Assembly: GCA_963576725.1 (NCBI GenBank)
Contig: OY755244.1
Span: 35,256,109-35,320,108 of the forward strand
DNA from: Azorinus chamasolen
Taxonomy: Eukaryota; Mollusca; Bivalvia; Cardiida; Solecurtidae
Length of the DNA: 64,000 nucleotides
Direction: 5' to 3'
The notes under the pieces were generated by a model. The model saw nothing but the letters and a program-made list of their open reading frames with translations, made no database searches and had not been told where the DNA came from. Positions 20,755-30,534 of this stretch are shown here, one piece after another. The stretch's first letter is position 1, and each line of letters starts with the position of its first letter. The position numbers and the translations under genes are program-made.

Positions 20755-21015
20755 TACCTGCCTTGGCATTTTCACGCTTGAACAGACCTCGGGTATTCTG
20801 GGTGCACTGCGAAGATCGCGGGGAGCGTCAGTGTCGCGTGCGGAGTTCGTTGAGCCATCAAATATTTACCAGTCGCCAGCCTCCTGTAGTGCGCTGTCCA
20901 AGGATATCGTTCCAACCATCTTCAGAAGAAACAGACCTTATCACAGACCGTGACTCGCACTGAAAGGACAAAAAGGAGGCCACAGTTCCACCTTATTTCG
21001 ACTTGAAAAGGACAG
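20755..21015. other. GC-rich block, possible exon on the minus strand
   Basis: This block is clearly richer in GC and CpG than its surroundings. On the minus strand a polypyrimidine tract (ggcctcctttttgtcctttcag) precedes a 90-nt fully open segment (20959 down to 20870, 30 codons, beginning CESRSVIRSV), which ends at a GTAAAT donor-like site. The plus strand also has a 66-codon frame. I do not recognise either peptide. It could be an exon of an unseen gene or part of an unknown repeat. Confidence 0.35.
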
Positions 21016-21175
21016 GCGAAATGCCTCAGTGGATATAAGTATGCTAGTACATGCAGGCAACTGTGAGACACTATCACACGACGACTTTCGCCCGTACCAA
21101 TTATTTTCTTTGCCTAAAATGACAAGGAAGTCGAAAGTTGATATGTCTAATTTTATTCGACGAACACATGAATGT

Positions 21176-21330
21176 TTAACCTTTTACTCCATGAATATTT
21201 ATGTAAGAAATAATGATATTAAGAATATTAAATAGATTAACTTTATAATGGCACGCGAGTACTAGAAATACTGGTCATGACAGAAACTGTAAAATCAGAC
21301 TTTCAGAATATATGTACTTCACAACAGTTG
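21176..21330 (+). mobile_element. TTAA-2 MITE, left half
   Basis: TTAACCTTTTACTCCATGAA, gtaagaaataatgatatt and catgacagaaactgtaaaatc, ending before the core. Confidence 0.75.
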
Positions 21331-21485
21331 GTGTTATGTGCGTAAAAAGTCGCCCGTACTTCATTCTCAGTGTTGTTATATTTTCTAGTCCTTCAGGATC
21401 ATTAATTTCGATGTTATTAGGTTTGAAAATTGAACTCCGCTTATGCCGTTGCTAGGGGCGTGAGTAGTGTTGAACTTTTAATAAC

Positions 21486-21696
21486 TACAGTAAACTCCCT
21501 CTAATGCGACCACTTAATGAACAAACATGGCTGTCTTCATAAGCAGGTGGTTACTTAATGCAGGACGAGCGTTATGCAGAAAGCTCCTATATAGGAGCTT
21601 TCTGCATAACTTTCGTCCTACATTAAGCCATCACCTGTCTTTGCCACTGTGAATTATGCCCCTTTTTGGTAGTTGCATTAGAGTGGTTTTACTGTA
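21486..21696. mobile_element. TA-2 MITE, complete
   Basis: TA-CAGTAAACTCCCTCTAATG to GCATTAGAGTGGTTTTACTG-TA. The hairpin gcagaaagctcc - tatata - ggagctttctgc sits within the gcaggtggttacttaatgca core. Confidence 0.9.
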
Positions 21697-21835
21697 CTCA
21701 TGAACAGACCCTACAAAACCGAGTCTGCAATTTTCTCTTTTTTGCATTGCTGCTTTTCCTTTCGACGGATCTACTTTCAGAATTAATGTATATAACTCCA
21801 CATGAAAACATTGGATATCCTGATCAGAGAGCCCC

Positions 21836-22096
21836 GTTAGACCACATTCGTAACACGTATTACGAATGTGATCACATACGTAACATTCGTAAACATTTTG
21901 TGACGAATGTGATCGATGCCGATTTTGATGTGACATACAGTCGCATTTGTAACGCGTCATACAGAAAAGGAAGCTAAAAAGTGAGTGTGTACAACTGAAA
22001 GAAAGTTGTCACAAGTTGTGAACAATTACATGATGTGTTATTTCCAGTCAGGTCATGATAAGTATCGGAATGAAACCATGACCACCCAATCATTAT

Positions 22097-22128
<32 letters not shown>

Positions 22129-22716
22129 GCAGCATTCATCGCAAAAATAAGACCTTGTTCAAATTTTAACAACAAAGTAAAACTATTACACAAACGAATT
22201 TGTTTTTCTTTCCTAAAGTTTATCATTTAATTTATAGTTGCTAAAATAGTTGGCATAGTGTATTACTCAATTAACAACAAATACAGGAACTAAGAAGTAT
22301 TTTTTATCTTATTATAGGCACATATTAACAGCATTGCATAGGTGCATGTATATGACAAGTTCTATGAAAAATGGAAACTCTTCAAGATCTTTTAGGTAGG
22401 TTTCCTAAACATGGTACAAGCATGTACATTATATCTTTAAAATGTGTTGCTAAGGCTGTGAAAAGTAGAGACATGATCCTCAAGGAAATATAATAACATA
22501 TACATGTACAATGATAATCCTATTACCATTTACTAATTGAACATTGTCAGCGAGGAACTCAACCTGTTACATATGTGATTCTAATGTCAATCTCCATGTC
22601 GGACAATCACATCATCATCATCATCATCATCATCATCACATTTTTACCTGTTACTAATGTGATCACATTCGTAACATATCTGTCACAAATGTGATCCGTT
22701 ACGAATGTGGTCTAAC
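21836..22716. mobile_element. 881-bp element with 19-bp perfect terminal inverted repeats
   Basis: GTTAGACCACATTCGTAAC at 21836-21854 and its exact reverse complement at 22698-22716. Further copies of the acgaatgtgatc / gatcacattcgtaac motif lie just inside both ends. The interior holds a (CAG)n tract near 22108-22132 and (ATC)n near 22606-22635, with no transposase frame. It appears to sit in a TTAA-2 core (tgatcagagagcccc before, aaagctcctacagg after). The flanks agagcccc/aaagctcc could be a decayed 8-bp target duplication, as in hAT elements, but that is weak. Confidence 0.7.
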
Positions 22717-22801
22717 AAAGCTCCTACAGGCAGGAGCGTAGCTAAATCCAAATGTAATGTACGCACCGTGGCTATAGTGGTCCGAGGGCATGCTCCCCGG
22801 G

Positions 22802-22952
22802 AATATTTTCGTAGAATTGTGTAGCTTTGAAACCATTGTGATAAATAGAGCATTTGCTCCTATGGGAGCAAATGCTCTATTTATCACAATGGTTTCAAAA
22901 AGGTGACTTTTACAGAGGTGTCAAAAGGCGTCAATATGAGGGATTGTGTTAA
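22802..22952 (-). mobile_element. TTAA-1 MITE, left third missing
   Basis: From attttcgtagaattgtgtag through an intact hairpin (apex gctcctatgggagc) to gagggattgtgTTAA. It is preceded by cgtagctaaatccaaat and followed near 23000 by the inverted ccctagctacgcg, a hint of an older host element. Confidence 0.8.
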
Positions 22953-23154
22953 GGTTTACATGACAAGATTAATGTTACGCACGTGCGTAAGTGCGAATCC
23001 CTAGCTACGCGTCTGACATAATATGTCTGATCACGGTCTGCTATGATTGCAAAGGAGTAAAAAGACGTGTATAGGGAGTTCGATCAGTGACGTGCTGTTT
23101 GCATAAGACGCTGAGTTGGAACAAAATTGTTTCTCACACATTCTTTAAGGTTGT

Positions 23155-23383
23155 TTAACCCTCTTTTTATAAAATACGCCTTTCTACGCCTCAGTTAAAG
23201 TCACGTTTTTGAAACCATTGTGATAGATAGAGCATTTTCTAAATAGAAGCAAATGCTCTGTTTATCACAATGGTTTCAAAACTACACAATTTTAATGTTT
23301 CCTTTTCTCTAGTAAATGTTCCTTATCGGTAGATTTATTCAAAGAGTTTGGATCTAAAAATAGCCTATGGAGGAAAGGGTTAA
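23155..23383 (+). mobile_element. TTAA-1 MITE, complete
   Basis: TTAACCCTCTTTTTATAAAA to GGAGGAAAGGGTTAA. Apex diverged (gcattttctaaatagaagc). It shares the right TTAA with the next element. Confidence 0.88.
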
Positions 23384-23598
23384 CCCTTCATATAATTTGC
23401 ATTTGCAAACAGAGTAGACCCGGATCAGACAGTTCCCATAGGAGCCATCTAATCAGGGTACGTTATGTGTTTTTTCTGATTCTACGGTTTCTGGCTGAGC
23501 CAAAATATCCTGTGTTTATGTGTCATTATAAAAAAAATCTAATTAATATGCATGACGTCATTATTTCTTACGTGAACATTCACGGAGTAAAGTGTTAA
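23380..23598 (-). mobile_element. TTAA-2 MITE, complete, abutting TTAA-1
   Basis: TTAACCCTTCATAT to GGAGTAAAGTGTTAA. The core is gtagacccggatcagacag - ttcccataggag - ccatctaatcagggtac. Confidence 0.85.
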
Positions 23599-23848
23599 GA
23601 AGACTTACTGTATTTTTTATGTATTACAATACAATGCATTGGTTTGTATCTGTCTGACACAAACCTTTCTTGAAAATCTGTAAGACTAAATAATTGCTGG
23701 CATCATCAGATATGAATCTTATTTTTAAATGATCTCGAAATAGTAATTGTTATTAAAACACTCTGTTTATTGAATCATTACGTGGACCAATGTAATCTAA
23801 ATATAGAAGGATACCTCATATTCGCATGCTCCGTTAGTTATTGATTAA

Positions 23849-24012
23849 TTAACCCATTCCCTCCTACTGGCGCCTGTTGGTGCCTCTGTAAAAGTCATTT
23901 ATTGAAAACCATTGAAATATACAATTCTTTAAAAAAATGTTTTCCTTTTCAGTAGATTTATTCAAAGAGATTGTTTCTAAAATATAGTCTAGCGGGGCAG
24001 GGGATGAGTTAA
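23849..24012 (+). mobile_element. TTAA-1 MITE, hairpin deleted
   Basis: TTAACCCATTCCCTCCTACT to GGATGAGTTAA. The left and right flanks are joined directly (gaaaaccattgaaatatac), leaving 164 bp with no apex. Confidence 0.82.
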
Positions 24013-24123
24013 AACAGACGACAGCGATAAATTAAACCGACTCGCGTAAAAAGAAAAAACTGTATACGAGAAAAAACAAGAAACACGCCTTTATTCTTAT
24101 ACGAGAACTAGCGTTTTGCCTTT

Positions 24124-24331
24124 TACAGTAAAACCTCTCTATAACGGTCTCTAACTTACATAAAGTAATTTGGGTTAAAGGCAGGCGGCTGCTTAAAGCA
24201 AGGTGAAAGTAAAACAGAACGTTCCTATAGGAGCGTTCTGTTTTACTTTCACTTTGCTTTAAGCAGCCACCTGCCCTAAATACCAACTAATTAACACCAT
24301 CTAGTTGTCGTTATAGAGAGGTTTTGCTGTA
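24124..24331. mobile_element. TA-1 MITE, complete
   Basis: TA-CAGTAAAACCTCTCTATAAC to GTTATAGAGAGGTTTTGCTG-TA. Arms ggcggctgcttaaagcaaggtg / tttgctttaagcagccacc; apex aacgttcctataggagcgtt. Confidence 0.93.
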
Positions 24332-24496
24332 TTTGCTATTGTGGGTGGTCGCTGTAGACCGTCTGTGTTGTCTGCTCTGGGAAAGATTAGATTGAAATAA
24401 ATGTAATACCGTAAGTGTACTACACCTGGATGTAGAAAAATGCTATGTAATATATGATATGCACAATACTACACGTAATCAGAAACTGTTATCTTA

Positions 24497-24532
24497 ATGA
24501 TAATACTACTAATAATAATGATGATAATAGTA

Positions 24533-24608
<76 letters not shown>

Positions 24609-24652
24609 CGACGACGGCCATGATGATGATGATGATGATAATAATGATGGTG

Positions 24653-24690
<38 letters not shown>

Positions 24691-24705
24691 AAATAATACT
24701 GACTG
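24497..24705 (+). repeat. (GAT)n / (AAT)n microsatellite
   Basis: A long (ATG)n run with a few interruptions (gacgacgacggcc), then (AAT)n. The aspartate-rich and methionine-rich open frames here come from the triplet repeat alone. Confidence 0.95.
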
Positions 24706-24714
24706 GATTTAACG

Positions 24715-25865
24715 AAATAACTCATTTGATAATGAGACCCTCTAAAATAAAAGACATTCTATATAATATTGTGTAAAGAAAATCTATATATATTTTTACA
24801 TAACTGAAAAGAAAAAAAAACTAAAAAAGTAGTCGCTTTCGTAAGTTATCACACAATAACTTCAGAAATATTATTTATTTATTACAGGCAGGTTTGAGTT
24901 TCCTTTTTATAAGTCAGCAAACAAGTCTCTCTTGGTTTGACCTGGTGTCATTCTCTCCGTATCTATTAATATTTGATTCCAAAGATAGCAGTTGTTGGCA
25001 GTCGGTCATGTAATGGAATCAGCTATGAATATAAAAACAAGACACCAGCGTATTTACCCTAACCGGTGTGTTTTTCGTGTTTGTCATTACAAAATCTTCT
25101 ACTAGTAATGAGGTCGGCGTTTATGTTATAGCCATGGAAACAAGGGTACGCGGGGACGAATCTACCAGCTCAAGCTACCTATCCGAAAGTAGCCGATTGA
25201 TAAATAATTCATTCGCATTGTAAACTGCCAGCATCCAATCGCGAACAGTATCATATAGGCGCAGTATCGCCTAATACCTGCAAACCTAATATAGAACCCT
25301 ATTAGCACTAATTTGTTGAATACCTGTTTTGCCACATGTATATATTGCAGTGATATAAAGGCGGTATATTCTCGTTACCTTGGCAATATTATACCTTAAA
25401 TGAAAACTGTGATTAATCGTAAACTTAGAGTTTGTGAATAAAGTATTTTATATAGCTATCAAGTGTATGACAGAGAACAAAGGTGGAATTTAATTGTTTC
25501 TTTACTGATATAAACGGATAACTGAGAAAGAGACTGGAGCCTAGCTACCCGTGTATGTAACCGCCATTACATCTACACGTTTAAAATAAATTTACACGGG
25601 CAGTTATTTTAACAAGTCAGAGGCAGATAGCAACAGAAATTTGTCGTGTGCCACCCTGGGTCTTGCCAGTACTACCATGTGAGGAAACAATCCATAAAAA
25701 CGTAGTGTTTGTGACAAATATAAGTTATTTTTTGACGGAAGGAATATGAGAAAAAATTGAGAAATCTCATCACATCACAGCACAAGAACTATGGCACGCC
25801 CAGGAAAGGTAAATATTCTTGTATCCTAACTGACCTAAGTATTCAGACGCACAGTCTCCCTTCTC
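24715..25865. other. Longest MITE-free interval of the first half
   Basis: About 1.15 kb with no recognised repeat. Near its end a start codon in good context (aagaactATGG, 25791) is followed after six codons (MARPGK) by a donor-like GTAAAT at 25809. That would fit a tiny first coding exon of a plus-strand gene, but six codons cannot be distinguished from chance. Confidence 0.35.
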
Positions 25866-25869
25866 AACT

Positions 25870-26072
25870 TTAACCCTTCCCTGTTCTAAATTTTTCCAAA
25901 TTTCAATACCTACTGAATATTAATGGACAAAATAGTTATGATGAAATATGGAAGGTTGACTATTGTATCCATGTTAGAAACTAAAGAAACATATCTATCA
26001 AATTCTATTAGCAAAAAGAGCAGACTGTTTGCAGGTGCGTGAAAACACGTTTATTTGAAGGAAAGGGTCAAA
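25870..26072 (+). mobile_element. TTAA-2 MITE, apex deleted
   Basis: TTAACCCTTCCCTGTTC, ttcaatacctactgaatat and gcaaaaagagcagac, then directly tgtttgcaggtgcgtg and gaaggaaagggtcaa. The whole hairpin between agcagac and the right gtttgc is gone. Confidence 0.83.
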
Positions 26073-26124
26073 TCTACATAAATTCAATTTCGCCCCATAT
26101 TTATAACTTCAAGTTAGACTGACA

Positions 26125-26543
26125 TACAACAGAATATGTCGTAGCGGTCATTTGTTTATTAAACACAGGAGTCATAAAAAGCAGGTGATTGCTAAATGCA
26201 GGGCAAAAGTAACGCGTATAAAATCTCCTATAGGAGCTTTCTGCATTACTGTTGATCTGCATTTAGCTTCAACCTGCCTTACACACCCATAAATATGCCT
26301 CTTTTTGATGATTGCTTAACCCATTCCCTCATATTGACGACCTTTGACGACTCTGTAAAAGTCACTTTGTGAAACCATTGTGATAAATAGGAGCAAATGC
26401 TCTATTTACCACAATGGTTTCAAACTACAAAGTTCTAAAATTTTCCTTTTCTCTAATTAATGCTCCTTTTCGGTAGATTTTTTCAAAGTGGTTGTATCTA
26501 AAAATAACCTATGAGGTAATGGGTTAAGACAGGCTCTTCTGTA
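26125..26543. mobile_element. TA-5 MITE hosting a TTAA-1 copy
   Basis: Left end TA-CAACAGAATATGTCGTAGC; core gcaggtgattgctaaatgca / tctgcatttagcttcaacctg; apex aaatctcctataggagcttt. The right end gatgattgc-TTAA / TTAA-gacaggctcttctgtagta is split by TTAA-1 at 26316-26527. Confidence 0.78.
26316..26527 (+). mobile_element. TTAA-1 MITE nested in TA-5
   Basis: TTAACCCATTCCCTCATATT to GAGGTAATGGGTTAA, with TTAA repeated on both sides of the insertion. The hairpin is shortened (gataaataggagcaaatgct). Confidence 0.9.
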
Positions 26544-26548
26544 GTAGT

Positions 26549-26615
26549 CAATAGTGTAGACCCAGATTAAACGGTTCCTTCAGGGGCCGTTTGGTCTGGG
26601 TCTACACTATGAATC
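26549..26615. mobile_element. TTAA-2/5-like hairpin without ends
   Basis: atagtgtagacccagattaa - acggttccttcaggggccgt - ttggtctgggtctacactat: a palindrome of about 60 bp with the matched change aaac/gttt in both arms. Confidence 0.75.
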
Positions 26616-26710
26616 TGGGTTCTTAATGTAATTAGGGTATCCTGGCACATCTAAGAAAATTGCTGCATGAACAAGATATATCATTGACTCTTACTACATA
26701 GATACACTGT

Positions 26711-27171
26711 TTAACCCTTTCCCTGTTGAATATTCATGTAAGAGATAATGACATCATGAATAATTATCAGCTAAATTTTTAAAATGGCACATGTACACAG
26801 GTTATTTGGGATTTGGTAGAAACTGTAGAGTCAGATCTATTATAATTAAATTTCATAAGCAAACGGAACAGACCTCGATATGATGCCTCCTACTGGAGCC
26901 ATCTGACCTGGGTCTTCTCTGTTTGCAAAGGCATGCAAAAGGCGTTTACAGTAAAACCTCTCTATAACGGACACTAAAGTGTGTTCATTAGTTAGTATTT
27001 AGGCAGGTGGCTACTTAAAGCAAGGTGAAAGTAAAACAGATCGCTCCTATAGGAGCGTTCTGTTTTACTTTCACCTTGCTTTAAGCAGCCACCTGCCTTT
27101 AACACGAAAAAACTTGATGTAATTTAGTGGCCGTTATAGAGAGGTTCACTGTATATGAAGGAACGGGTTAA
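26711..27171 (+). mobile_element. TTAA-2 MITE hosting a TA-1 copy
   Basis: TTAACCCTTTCCCTGTTGAA to GAAGGAACGGGTTAA. Core diverged (cctcgatatgatgcctcc - tac - tggagccatctgacctggg). TA-1 is inserted at ggcgtt-TA / TA-tgaagg. Confidence 0.83.
26947..27153. mobile_element. TA-1 MITE nested in TTAA-2
   Basis: TA-CAGTAAAACCTCTCTATAAC to GTTATAGAGAGGTTCACTG-TA. TA on both sides is consistent with a TA target duplication. Confidence 0.92.
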
Positions 27172-27337
27172 CGCCGTTGTGCAGGAGCTGTCTGGTCTGG
27201 GTCTGCTCTGATTGCTTATGGAATAATACAGATATGAGTCTACAGTTTCTGCCACTGCCAGCATTTCTTGTGTTCGCCTGTTTAATATCCATTACGTCAT
27301 TATTTCTTATAATGAATATTCATGAAGTTGAGGGTTA
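27168..27337 (-). mobile_element. TTAA-2 MITE, right half
   Basis: caggagctgtctggtctggg, gcttatggaataatacagatatg, then gaagttgagggTTAA. It begins at the TTAA of the previous element with the left half missing. Confidence 0.75.
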
Positions 27338-27479
27338 AATTCTCACTATGATTTTTTCTGGAAAGTACGATTACGGAAAAAATGAGTTTGCGGTGGCATG
27401 CTTGTCACGTGTTCAATTACGTCTCATCTGGATCTAAACCGTATTATCCGATTGCTTATATAAACATCAGTATAGGTCT

Positions 27480-27868
27480 TTAACCCTTTACTCCATGAAT
27501 ATTCATGTAAGAAGTAATTATATTATGAATATTAATTAGATAAAATTGTTATAACAGCAAAAAGACAGTCATGAATTGTTGGTCATGTCAGAAACTGTAG
27601 AATCATATCAATATTACATCATAAGCAAACAGAGCAGACCCTGATCAGACAGCTCCTATAGGAGCCGTCTGATCTGGGTCTACCCTGTTTGCAAAGGCAT
27701 AGAATGGCGTATATAGAGAGGTCTGCTCTGTTTGCTTATCATATACTATAGATATGATTGTACAGATTCTGCTATCCCCAAAATTCATGTGTCCATGTGC
27801 TATTATAACAATCTAATTAATATTCATGACGTCACTATTTTACATGAATAGTCATGGAGTAAAAGGTA
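27480..27868. mobile_element. TTAA-2 MITE chimera of two copies
   Basis: TTAACCCTTTACTCC and an intact core (agcagaccctgatcagacag - ctcctataggag - ccgtctgatctgggtctac). Then, after gcgtatatagaga, a second right half starts (ggtctgctctgtttgcttat) and runs to ggagtaaaaggtaa. This looks like recombination between opposed copies. Confidence 0.78.
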
Positions 27869-27944
27869 ATGCGATCTAGCTCGCATTTACAAACAGCTTA
27901 GGTCCAGAAATGATAAATGGGTCACTTGCAACTCAATACAAACA

Positions 27945-28346
27945 TTAACCCTTTCAGCGCCAAATTTCTAATTGTCGTCTGCAATCCGGTGTTGTTAAAT
28001 CGTTCGGTAAAATAAGGAAATAAGATAAATAAATGCAAGTTTCAAAGCAATAAAACATAGATATAGAAATAGAGTTGGAGACAAAAAGTGGAGTCCCTGA
28101 TCAGACGCCGCCTTGAAAAGGCGGCGTCTGATCTGGGACTGCACTATATGTTGTGGTTATATATTTTTGTGTTTATCTCTTTCATTACCAATAGGGAATC
28201 TGCGATTATATTTGCCAGCAGTTTGGTTCCAATTCAGATGCCAAGCAACCAGGCGGCTCATCAATATCCAAACTGATTGCTCTTGTGGATATGTTATGAA
28301 AGAAACGGCGAGGAAACTAAATAATACTTGACAGTGAAAGAGTTAA
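27945..28346 (+). mobile_element. TTAA-3 MITE joined to TTAA-4 sequence
   Basis: TTAACCCTTTCAGCGCC, ctctgatcagacgccgcc - ttgaaaa - ggcggcgtctgatctggg (perfect arms). A TTAA-4-like part follows (agcagtttggttccaattca / ggcggctcatcaatatccaa, about 28213-28279), then gacagtgaaagagTTAA. Confidence 0.75.
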
Positions 28347-28576
28347 CGCATTCCTTCATAGGATACTTTTAAACTCTCTTTGAATAAAAAAAAATCTACT
28401 GCAAAGGGGCATTTACATGTACTTGTACTAGAAAGAAGGAATATTTTAGAATTGTGGAGTTTTTAAACCACTTTGATAAATAAAACATTCGTCCCATGGA
28501 GTAAATGCTGTATTTATCACAATGATTTCTAAAGGTGGCTTTTAAAGAGGTTTCAAAAGAAGAGGGAATGGGTTAA
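28343..28576 (-). mobile_element. TTAA-1 MITE abutting TTAA-3
   Basis: TTAACGCATTCCTTCATAGG to GAGGGAATGGGTTAA. Shares its left TTAA. Apex diverged (cattcgtcccatggagtaaatg). Confidence 0.85.
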
Positions 28577-28579
28577 CAA

Positions 28580-28895
28580 AGGCATAATTTATAAATCAGA
28601 AATTGCTGATTTTTTTGTAATTACTATAGCCTTTATAGTTTATAACAAACTTCCAAAAATCTGTCTTCTTTGACATGCGGTGTCTGTCCGTCCTTGTGTG
28701 CGTTCGTGTGTCATTGCGGGAGCACAAACATGTTGAAGAAGTTGGGATGTGGCCTAGTACAAAGGGATTCCATTGCACATGTATTCATTCTGTGACCACC
28801 CATCTCTTATTTGCATGAAGTGGCTGAAGTGGTTTCATTATGTTCATTACATATATATAGTCTTCAGACACCTTTCAAACAATGGATGAAAAACC
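28580..28895. other. Unassigned sequence
   Basis: No recognised repeat or gene; a GT-rich patch lies near 28680-28715. Confidence 0.45.
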
Positions 28896-28897
28896 AT

Positions 28898-28970
28898 TAA
28901 CCCTTTACCTGATGAATATTCATTAAAGAAATAATGACATCATGAATATTTATTAGCTGAATGTTTATAC
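28898..28970 (+). mobile_element. TTAA-2 MITE, left end only
   Basis: TTAACCCTTTACCTGATGAA to tattagctgaatgtttatac, then lost in a (CAAT)n tract. Confidence 0.7.
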
Positions 28971-28976
28971 TGGTAT

Positions 28977-28978
<2 letters not shown>

Positions 28979-29010
<32 letters not shown>

Positions 29011-29011
29011 T
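28979..29011 (+). repeat. (CAAT)n microsatellite
   Basis: About eight imperfect CAAT units. Confidence 0.9.
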
Positions 29012-29021
29012 TTGGTATTTA

Positions 29022-29232
29022 AACAGTAGAACCCTTCTAAACCGGTTTTTTTAAATTTAATATAAATATCAGTATTGGAGACAGGTGGCAGCTTAATGCA
29101 GGGTGAAAGTCATACAGAAAGCTCCTATAAGAGCTTTCTGTATGCCGTTCACTCTGCATTAAACAGCCACCTGCCTAAAAGTTTCTAAATTCTTCTCTAC
29201 TATAATTCCGGTTTATAGGCATATTACTGTAT
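29022..29232. mobile_element. TA-3 MITE
   Basis: CAGTAGAACCCTTCTAAACCGG to CCGGTTTATAGGCATATTACTG-TA. Apex aaagctcctataagagcttt; core ggtggcagcttaatgcagggtg. Confidence 0.88.
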
Positions 29233-29278
29233 TTAACTCTTTCGTCAACATTGGAGAATCTGTATTCACCTTTGCAAC

Positions 29279-29486
29279 TACAGTAAAACCTCTCTATAAC
29301 GGCCACTAAATTACATCAAGTTTTTTCGTGTTAAAGGCAGGTGGCTGCTTAAAGCAAGGTGAAAGTAAAACAGAACGCTCCTATAGGAGCGTTCTGTTTT
29401 ACATTCACCTTGCTTTAAGTAGCCACCTGCCCTAAATACCAACTAATTAACACAATTAAGGGCCGTTATAGAGAGGTTTTACTGTA
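29279..29486. mobile_element. TA-1 MITE nested in TTAA-4 left arm
   Basis: TA-CAGTAAAACCTCTC to GAGAGGTTTTACTG-TA, apex perfect. The host arm reads tttgcaac-TA before and TA-gtttggatcc after. The right end plus host flank (about 42 bp, ttgccgttatagagagg...gtactttggatcc) is repeated once at 29504-29545. Confidence 0.9.
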
Positions 29487-29600
29487 GTTTGGATCCATTA
29501 AGTTGCCGTTATAGAGAGGTTTTACTGTACTTTGGATCCAAACGAGACATCAGGTAACTCGGCGTCACACCAGTATCCATGCAGTTTGACACTTGGTCAA
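29487..29600. mobile_element. TTAA-4 fragment with duplicated junction
   Basis: gtttggatccattaag, the repeated TA-1 end, then ctttggatccaaacgagaca - tcaggtaactcggcg - tcacaccagtatcca. Confidence 0.6.
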
Positions 29601-29643
29601 TATTTTCTCGCGAGTTTTGTCATGACATTTGGTTAGTAGTTTA

Positions 29644-29812
29644 TTAACCCTTTCCCTGTTCTATGTTTATTCTAAATTTCAATACCTACTAAATATACAT
29701 GGACAAAATAGTTATAATGAAATATAGAAGGTGGGATATTGTAGTCATTTTAGAAAGAAAAGAAACGGAACTATCAAATTAAATTAGCAAACAGAGCAGA
29801 CCCTGATCTTGA
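29644..29812 (+). mobile_element. TTAA-2 MITE, left half
   Basis: TTAACCCTTTCCCTGTTC, atttcaatacctactaaat and gcaaacagagcagaccctgat, broken at the core. Confidence 0.78.
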
Positions 29813-29844
29813 TCCGATCGGAAGGGGTCGAGAACGCACCAGAT

Positions 29845-30062
29845 CCAAATTTGAACCAACATCGGGTTATATTAGGGAGCGAAAGAGTTTAAAGCAGAGA
29901 TGATCTATTTGAAGACGACAACTTGTTCCTCGAAATTGCGCCAGATCCAAATTAGAGCCGACATCATGGTTTACAGTGGGTTAAAGGCTAAAATAGATTA
30001 GTGAGCGAAAGCGTTTAAAGCAGAGACGATCTATTTGAAGACGACAACTTGTTTCTTGTGTA
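29845..30062 (+). repeat. Direct duplication, about 130-bp spacing
   Basis: gtttaaagcagagatgatct atttgaagacgacaacttgtt (29888-29930) recurs at 30010-30052 with one change. The preceding sequence, with gcaccagatccaaatttgaac, is also repeated in diverged form and resembles the TTAA-4 flank. Confidence 0.7.
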
Positions 30063-30101
30063 AGATTAATAACGAAATATCGAATATAAGTTCTAGTAAC
30101 T

Positions 30102-30303
30102 TTAACCCTTTGCTCCATGACAATTCGTGTAAGAAATAATGACATCATGCGTATTAATTAAATGAATTTTTATACTAGCACGTGAGACACGGGTAATTAT
30201 GGCCATGACAGAAACGGTAGAATCAAATCTATATAATTCCATAAGCAAACAGAGGAGACCATGATTAGACGGCTCCTACAGAAGGCGTGAAAATGGATGT
30301 TAA
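30102..30303 (+). mobile_element. TTAA-2 MITE, right half lost, abutting TTAA-1
   Basis: TTAACCCTTTGCTCCATGAC, catgacagaaacggtagaatc and ggagaccatgattagacgg - ctcctacag, then aaggcgtgaaaatggatg-TTAA. Confidence 0.75.
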
Positions 30304-30528
30304 CCCTTTCCTCCATATTGACGCCTTTCTACGCCTCTTTAAAAGTCACTTTATGAAACCATTGTGATAAATAGAGCATTTGCTCCTACAGGAGCAAATG
30401 CTCTTTTTATCACAATGGTTTCAAACTACAAAATTCTAAAATTTTCCTTTTCTCTAGTTAATGCTCTTTTTCAGTAGATTTATTCAAAGTGGTAGGATCT
30501 AAAAATAGCCTATGAGGTAATGGGTTAA
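30300..30528 (+). mobile_element. TTAA-1 MITE, complete
   Basis: TTAACCCTTTCCTCCATATT to GAGGTAATGGGTTAA; apex gctcctacaggagc. Confidence 0.92.
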
Positions 30529-30534
30529 GGGGTA

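Noticed and set aside
21836..22716. CRISPR-like interpretation of repeated acgaatgtgatc motifs
   Set aside because: The motifs are inverted, irregularly spaced and bounded by inverted ends in a eukaryotic context; a transposon explains them.
22725..23014. A host element bounded by gcgtagcta and tagctacgc around the TTAA-1 half at 22802
   Set aside because: The ends agree for only about nine bases before diverging; too weak to call without other copies.
24454..24712. Asp-rich and Met-rich frames
   Set aside because: Product of a (GAT)n/(AAT)n microsatellite.
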